This document shows, piece after piece, positions 22,961 through 24,604 of a DNA stretch of 24,604 nt. Below the pieces are notes generated by a model that ran no database searches, had not been told where the DNA came from, and was given only the letters and a program-made list of their open reading frames with translations. Origin of the DNA: Promethearchaeota archaeon (GTDB taxonomy: Archaea > Asgardarchaeota > Lokiarchaeia > Sigynarchaeales > SOKP01); NCBI GenBank assembly GCA_016839655.1, contig JAEOTW010000190.1, forward strand, positions 1 to 24,604, in the 5' to 3' direction. The position numbers were made by a program, and so were the translations under genes. The first letter of the stretch is position 1. Every line of letters starts with the position of its first letter.

Positions 22961-22970
22961 ATAAATATAG
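22961..22970 (-). promoter_or_regulatory. TATA-like element for the M50-like gene
   Basis: Minus strand CTATATTTAT directly follows the tRNA-Lys 3' end and is centred about 23 bases before ATG 22942. This spacing predicts a leaderless transcript. Read-through from the tRNA genes is the alternative. Confidence 0.35.
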
Positions 22971-23074
22971 CGGGCTATGAGGGATTTGTCCAGAATTCCC
23001 GAAACGAGAATCCTATCGAACCCCCGACCTGCCGGTTAAGAGCCGGTTGCGCTACCTGCCTGCGCCAATAGCCC
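22971..23074 (-). tRNA. tRNA-Lys (anticodon CTT) with T-loop intron
   Basis: Minus strand, 104 nt: acceptor stem GGGCTAT with ATAGCCC (7 bp, discriminator G), D-stem GCGC with GCGC, anticodon loop CTCTTAA (anticodon CTT, plus positions 23038-23040), anticodon stem with one A-C end mismatch, variable AGGTC, T-stem GGGGG with CCCTC. The T-loop TTCGAAT is interrupted by 30 nt (22986-23015) between positions 58 and 59. Removal gives a 74-nt tRNA. No CCA is encoded. It lies 34 bp downstream of tRNA-Ser on the same strand, so the two may be one transcript. Confidence 0.9.
22986..23015 (-). other. 30-nt BHB intron in the T-loop of tRNA-Lys(CTT)
   Basis: On the minus strand the fold fits the BHB rule closely: central helix GTTC with GGAC (4 bp, one G-U), bulge 1 GAT cut GA|T, bulge 2 AAA cut AA|A, and directly adjoining these a 10-bp intron helix AGGATTCTCG with CGGGAATTCT closing a TTT loop. 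Cutting after the second base of each bulge restores exactly TTCGAAT. Non-canonical tRNA introns are known in archaea, mostly Thermoproteota. Confidence 0.85.
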
Positions 23075-23108
23075 ATAGATTAATACACCATATAATGTTC
23101 CTAAAAAG

Positions 23109-23213
23109 CGCAGACGGAGGGACTCGAACCCCCGAGCGCTTACGCGCACCGGCTAACTTGTTCAGATACTAAACAACTCAAGGCCGGCGTCTTACCAGCT
23201 AGGCTACGTCTGC
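23109..23213 (-). tRNA. tRNA-Ser (anticodon TGA) with 37/38 intron
   Basis: Minus strand, 105 nt, class II: acceptor GCAGACG with CGTCTGC, discriminator G (typical of tRNA-Ser, against A in tRNA-Leu), anticodon stem CCGGC with GCCGG, long variable arm GCGC-GTAA-GCGC, T-stem GGGGG with CCCTC, loop TTCGAGT. The anticodon loop becomes CTTGAGA after removal of 22 nt (23155-23176), giving anticodon TGA. One C-A mismatch lies in the D-stem. No CCA is encoded. It is the upstream member of the Ser-Lys tRNA pair. Confidence 0.92.
23155..23176 (-). other. 22-nt canonical (37/38) intron of tRNA-Ser(TGA)
   Basis: Central helix CTTG (positions 32-35) pairs with CAAG at the intron's 3' end; the bulges read AGT (cut AG|T) and TTA (cut TT|A). 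The intron can also fold as an 8-bp hairpin TTGTTTAG with CTGAACAA around TAT. This is the standard archaeal tRNA intron site. Confidence 0.88.
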
Positions 23214-23256
23214 GTAATAGGAAATTATATAATTATTATAACTATTTTACTTTAAT

Positions 23257-23267
23257 GCTATAAATAG
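23257..23267 (-). promoter_or_regulatory. TATA-like box A for the tRNA-Ser/tRNA-Lys pair
   Basis: Minus strand CTATTTATAGC is centred about 49 bases upstream of the tRNA-Ser 5' end, allowing a leader of about 24 nt removed by RNase P. Another AT-rich stretch lies closer, so the exact box is uncertain. Confidence 0.35.
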
Positions 23268-23371
23268 TTTATAATCAAGACAATAAATTTTTTATTATTT
23301 TAGATTTGCTTTTAGTAAGCTCTACCATTACTTTAGGTAAAATATAAATTTCATGCTACATTGGTGAAAAT

Positions 23372-23860
23372 ATGAGTGGGGCAAAGGATTTTCGTTATTT
23401 AATACCAGAAAGTTTATTTAAAGAGATTACTTCCAAAGCAGCTGAAGAGTATCCCAACATTATCCATGGATGGCTCTTTGCTGATCGTAAAGAGAATTTC
23501 GGTATCTGTTCTAAATTCATTATGAATACTGATTTACGGAAAAGCAAGATTCATGTTAAACCGAGAAGTTGGATGCGATATAAAAAATCTAAAATCTATA
23601 ATATGCGTAAATTCAAAGCTGAACTAGGAGTTGATATTGTATGGATGTGGCACTCTCATCCTTCGGGTAATGAGAAACTACACGCTATAGACAAACGTAT
23701 ATTAAAATATCTATCAAATGGAGTCATGATTATTGTAATTCCACCAGCACCCGATAAAGAACCAGAGCAAAAGGCTCATCTTGTAGGTTGGTATTACGAT
23801 AAAAGGTATACAAAGAAGCCAATTATCGAAAAAATGGTTTTTGAGATAATCTCGGAATAG
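23372..23860 (+). CDS. JAB/MPN (JAMM-like) domain protein with altered catalytic residues
   Basis: 162 residues, essentially one JAB/MPN domain. The zinc motif is present: H94-x-H96-P followed ten residues later by D107 (HSHPSGNEKLHAID). Two departures from active JAMM enzymes are seen. The catalytic Glu in the usual P-N-E-x-x-G-x-L position aligns with Ile30 in PNIIHGWL, and the Ser before I-D is Ala105. JAMM proteins cleave isopeptide bonds (ubiquitin-like modifiers) or act as scaffolds; this one may bind zinc but lack normal peptidase activity. No ubiquitin, E1 or E2 gene is in the window. ATG 23372 follows a short AT-rich promoter region; two T8 runs follow the stop. Confidence 0.78.
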   Translation: MSGAKDFRYLIPESLFKEITSKAAEEYPNIIHGWLFADRKENFGICSKFIMNTDLRKSKIHVKPRSWMRYKKSKIYNMRKFKAELGVDIVWMWHSHPSGNEKLHAIDKRILKYLSNGVMIIVIPPAPDKEPEQKAHLVGWYYDKRYTKKPIIEKMVFEIISE

Positions 23861-23872
23861 GTTATACATTTA

Positions 23873-23893
23873 TTTTTTTTACTTCTTTTTTTT
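23873..23893 (+). terminator. Double poly-T terminator after the JAB/MPN gene
   Basis: Two runs of eight T (23873-23880 and 23886-23893) begin 12 bases after the TAG stop, the typical archaeal termination signal. Confidence 0.5.
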
Positions 23894-24005
23894 CAATTCT
23901 TTGATTTATACTTTCTTGTCAAATAAAATTTATAACTATCCTTCGAATTTTAAAGATAACATTTTATTTATTCAAAAAGAATTTTAATGATTTTAGGACA
24001 AACAT

Positions 24006-24604
24006 ATGAAAGAAGATGAATTTTCAACTCAACAACTAGATGCACTAGAAGAAAGCAATCACCGTTTTTTCCAAATAGACATTTTAAAAGCTTTAATGAT
24101 TTTTTTAGTTATATTTGACCATACTGTACCCTGGGTTATAAAAGACTCTATGGGGGTTGCCTTATGGGAAAGAATCTCAATTCCTGTATTTTTGGTAATC
24201 ATGGGTTTTAATATGGGACGTTCATTTAGACAAGCTGGTGACACTTCATTAAGAAAACTATATTCATGGGCTTATTTCAAAAAGAAATTTTGGCGATATC
24301 TTTTTCCTTTCCTCGTTTTATATCTTTTATCAACATTTATAGGATTAGCTATCAATGGATTCGACCTTGCTGCTCTTACTCAATTCGAATACCGTTTTGA
24401 TCTGTGGCATCTCATGATAGGAATCTTACCATTCTATGGTCCAGGAAATTGGTTCATACCTGTCGTTTTCTGGTCTATTTTAATTATGCCTTTATTATAC
24501 AAAGGATTTTCTGGAAAACTAAAATGGAGTATTATTGCTTTATGCTTATGCTATATTGTCGAATTAGCGGTTCGAGCAACTCTCTTATATGTCGTTATTC
24601 CAAA
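24006..24604 (+). CDS. Acyltransferase 3-like membrane protein (partial, 5' part only)
   Basis: Open from ATG 24006 to the window end (199 codons); not closed here. The N-terminus has a hydrophilic lead followed by RFFQIDILKALMIFLVIFDHT, the signature of the acyltransferase 3 (OafA/WecH-like) family: R-x-x-x-x-D-x-L-K-A first helix with the conserved His in the D-H-T position. GNWFIPVVFWSI is a second typical segment. At least five hydrophobic spans follow. Such enzymes O-acylate cell-surface glycans or lipids; the substrate cannot be inferred. Family call good, function general. Confidence 0.75.
   Translation, partial: MKEDEFSTQQLDALEESNHRFFQIDILKALMIFLVIFDHTVPWVIKDSMGVALWERISIPVFLVIMGFNMGRSFRQAGDTSLRKLYSWAYFKKKFWRYLFPFLVLYLLSTFIGLAINGFDLAALTQFEYRFDLWHLMIGILPFYGPGNWFIPVVFWSILIMPLLYKGFSGKLKWSIIALCLCYIVELAVRATLLYVVIP

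Noticed and set aside
1..24604. CRISPR arrays, insertion sequences, prophage or toxin-antitoxin loci
   Set aside because: No regularly spaced repeats, transposase or integrase motifs, terminal inverted repeats or phage genes were seen.

Overview
The window comes from a strongly AT-rich archaeal genome, most likely an Asgard archaeon (Promethearchaeota, Lokiarchaeia-like). The archaeal identity is clear: archaeal-type AdoMet synthetase, TFB, Nop5 with fibrillarin, GatD/GatE, archaeal Elp3, ribosomal protein L2 with the archaeal start, PyrD-B/PyrK, TATA-type promoters, and bulge-helix-bulge (BHB) introns in tRNAs. The Asgard placement is an inference from a Ras-like small GTPase fused to a winged helix, a JAB/MPN protein, and lineage-specific ribbon-helix-helix (RHH) proteins.

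Layout. 1-732 (-): 5' part of AdoMet synthetase. 924-3286 (+): an XRE-CBS regulator, a COG1395-type XRE regulator, and RNase HII interrupted by a 30-nt insertion. 3283-5204 (-): flpA and nop5, the protein core of the box C/D 2'-O-methylation RNP. 5283-7047 (+): pyrD-B and pyrK, overlapping. 7039-8337 (-): GTPase-winged-helix fusion. 8649-10277 (+): Elp3. 10431-12979 (+): two tandem paralogues of unknown function with RHH-like N-termini, separated by a GC-rich hairpin island that may be a small RNA gene. 13133-16411 (+): gatE-gatD, making Gln-tRNA(Gln). 16538-17269 (+): a lone rpl2, followed by a gene graveyard with fragments of a second L2 gene and of a leucine-rich-repeat gene. 17884-19358 (-): a small membrane protein and TFB. 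20011-22059 (+): two paralogous RHH-DHp-receiver proteins without a kinase ATPase domain. 22124-23213 (-): an M50-like membrane protease behind tRNA-Lys(CTT) and tRNA-Ser(TGA), both with introns. 23372-23860 (+): a JAB/MPN protein. 24006-24604 (+): start of a membrane acyltransferase.

Most notable: the RNase HII gene is split inside its catalytic GIDEAGRG motif by 30 nt carrying an in-frame TAA. Removing exactly 30 nt restores the motif and frame, and the flanks can be folded into a BHB motif like those of the two tRNA introns. This is a candidate archaeal mRNA intron removed by the tRNA-splicing endonuclease. The tRNA-Lys intron is also 30 nt and sits at a non-canonical place, in the T-loop.

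Much of the window concerns RNA and translation: C/D RNP proteins, Elp3 wobble modification, GatDE, L2 and two intron-bearing tRNAs. Five to seven proteins carry DNA-binding-type domains, so lineage-specific regulation is the second theme.
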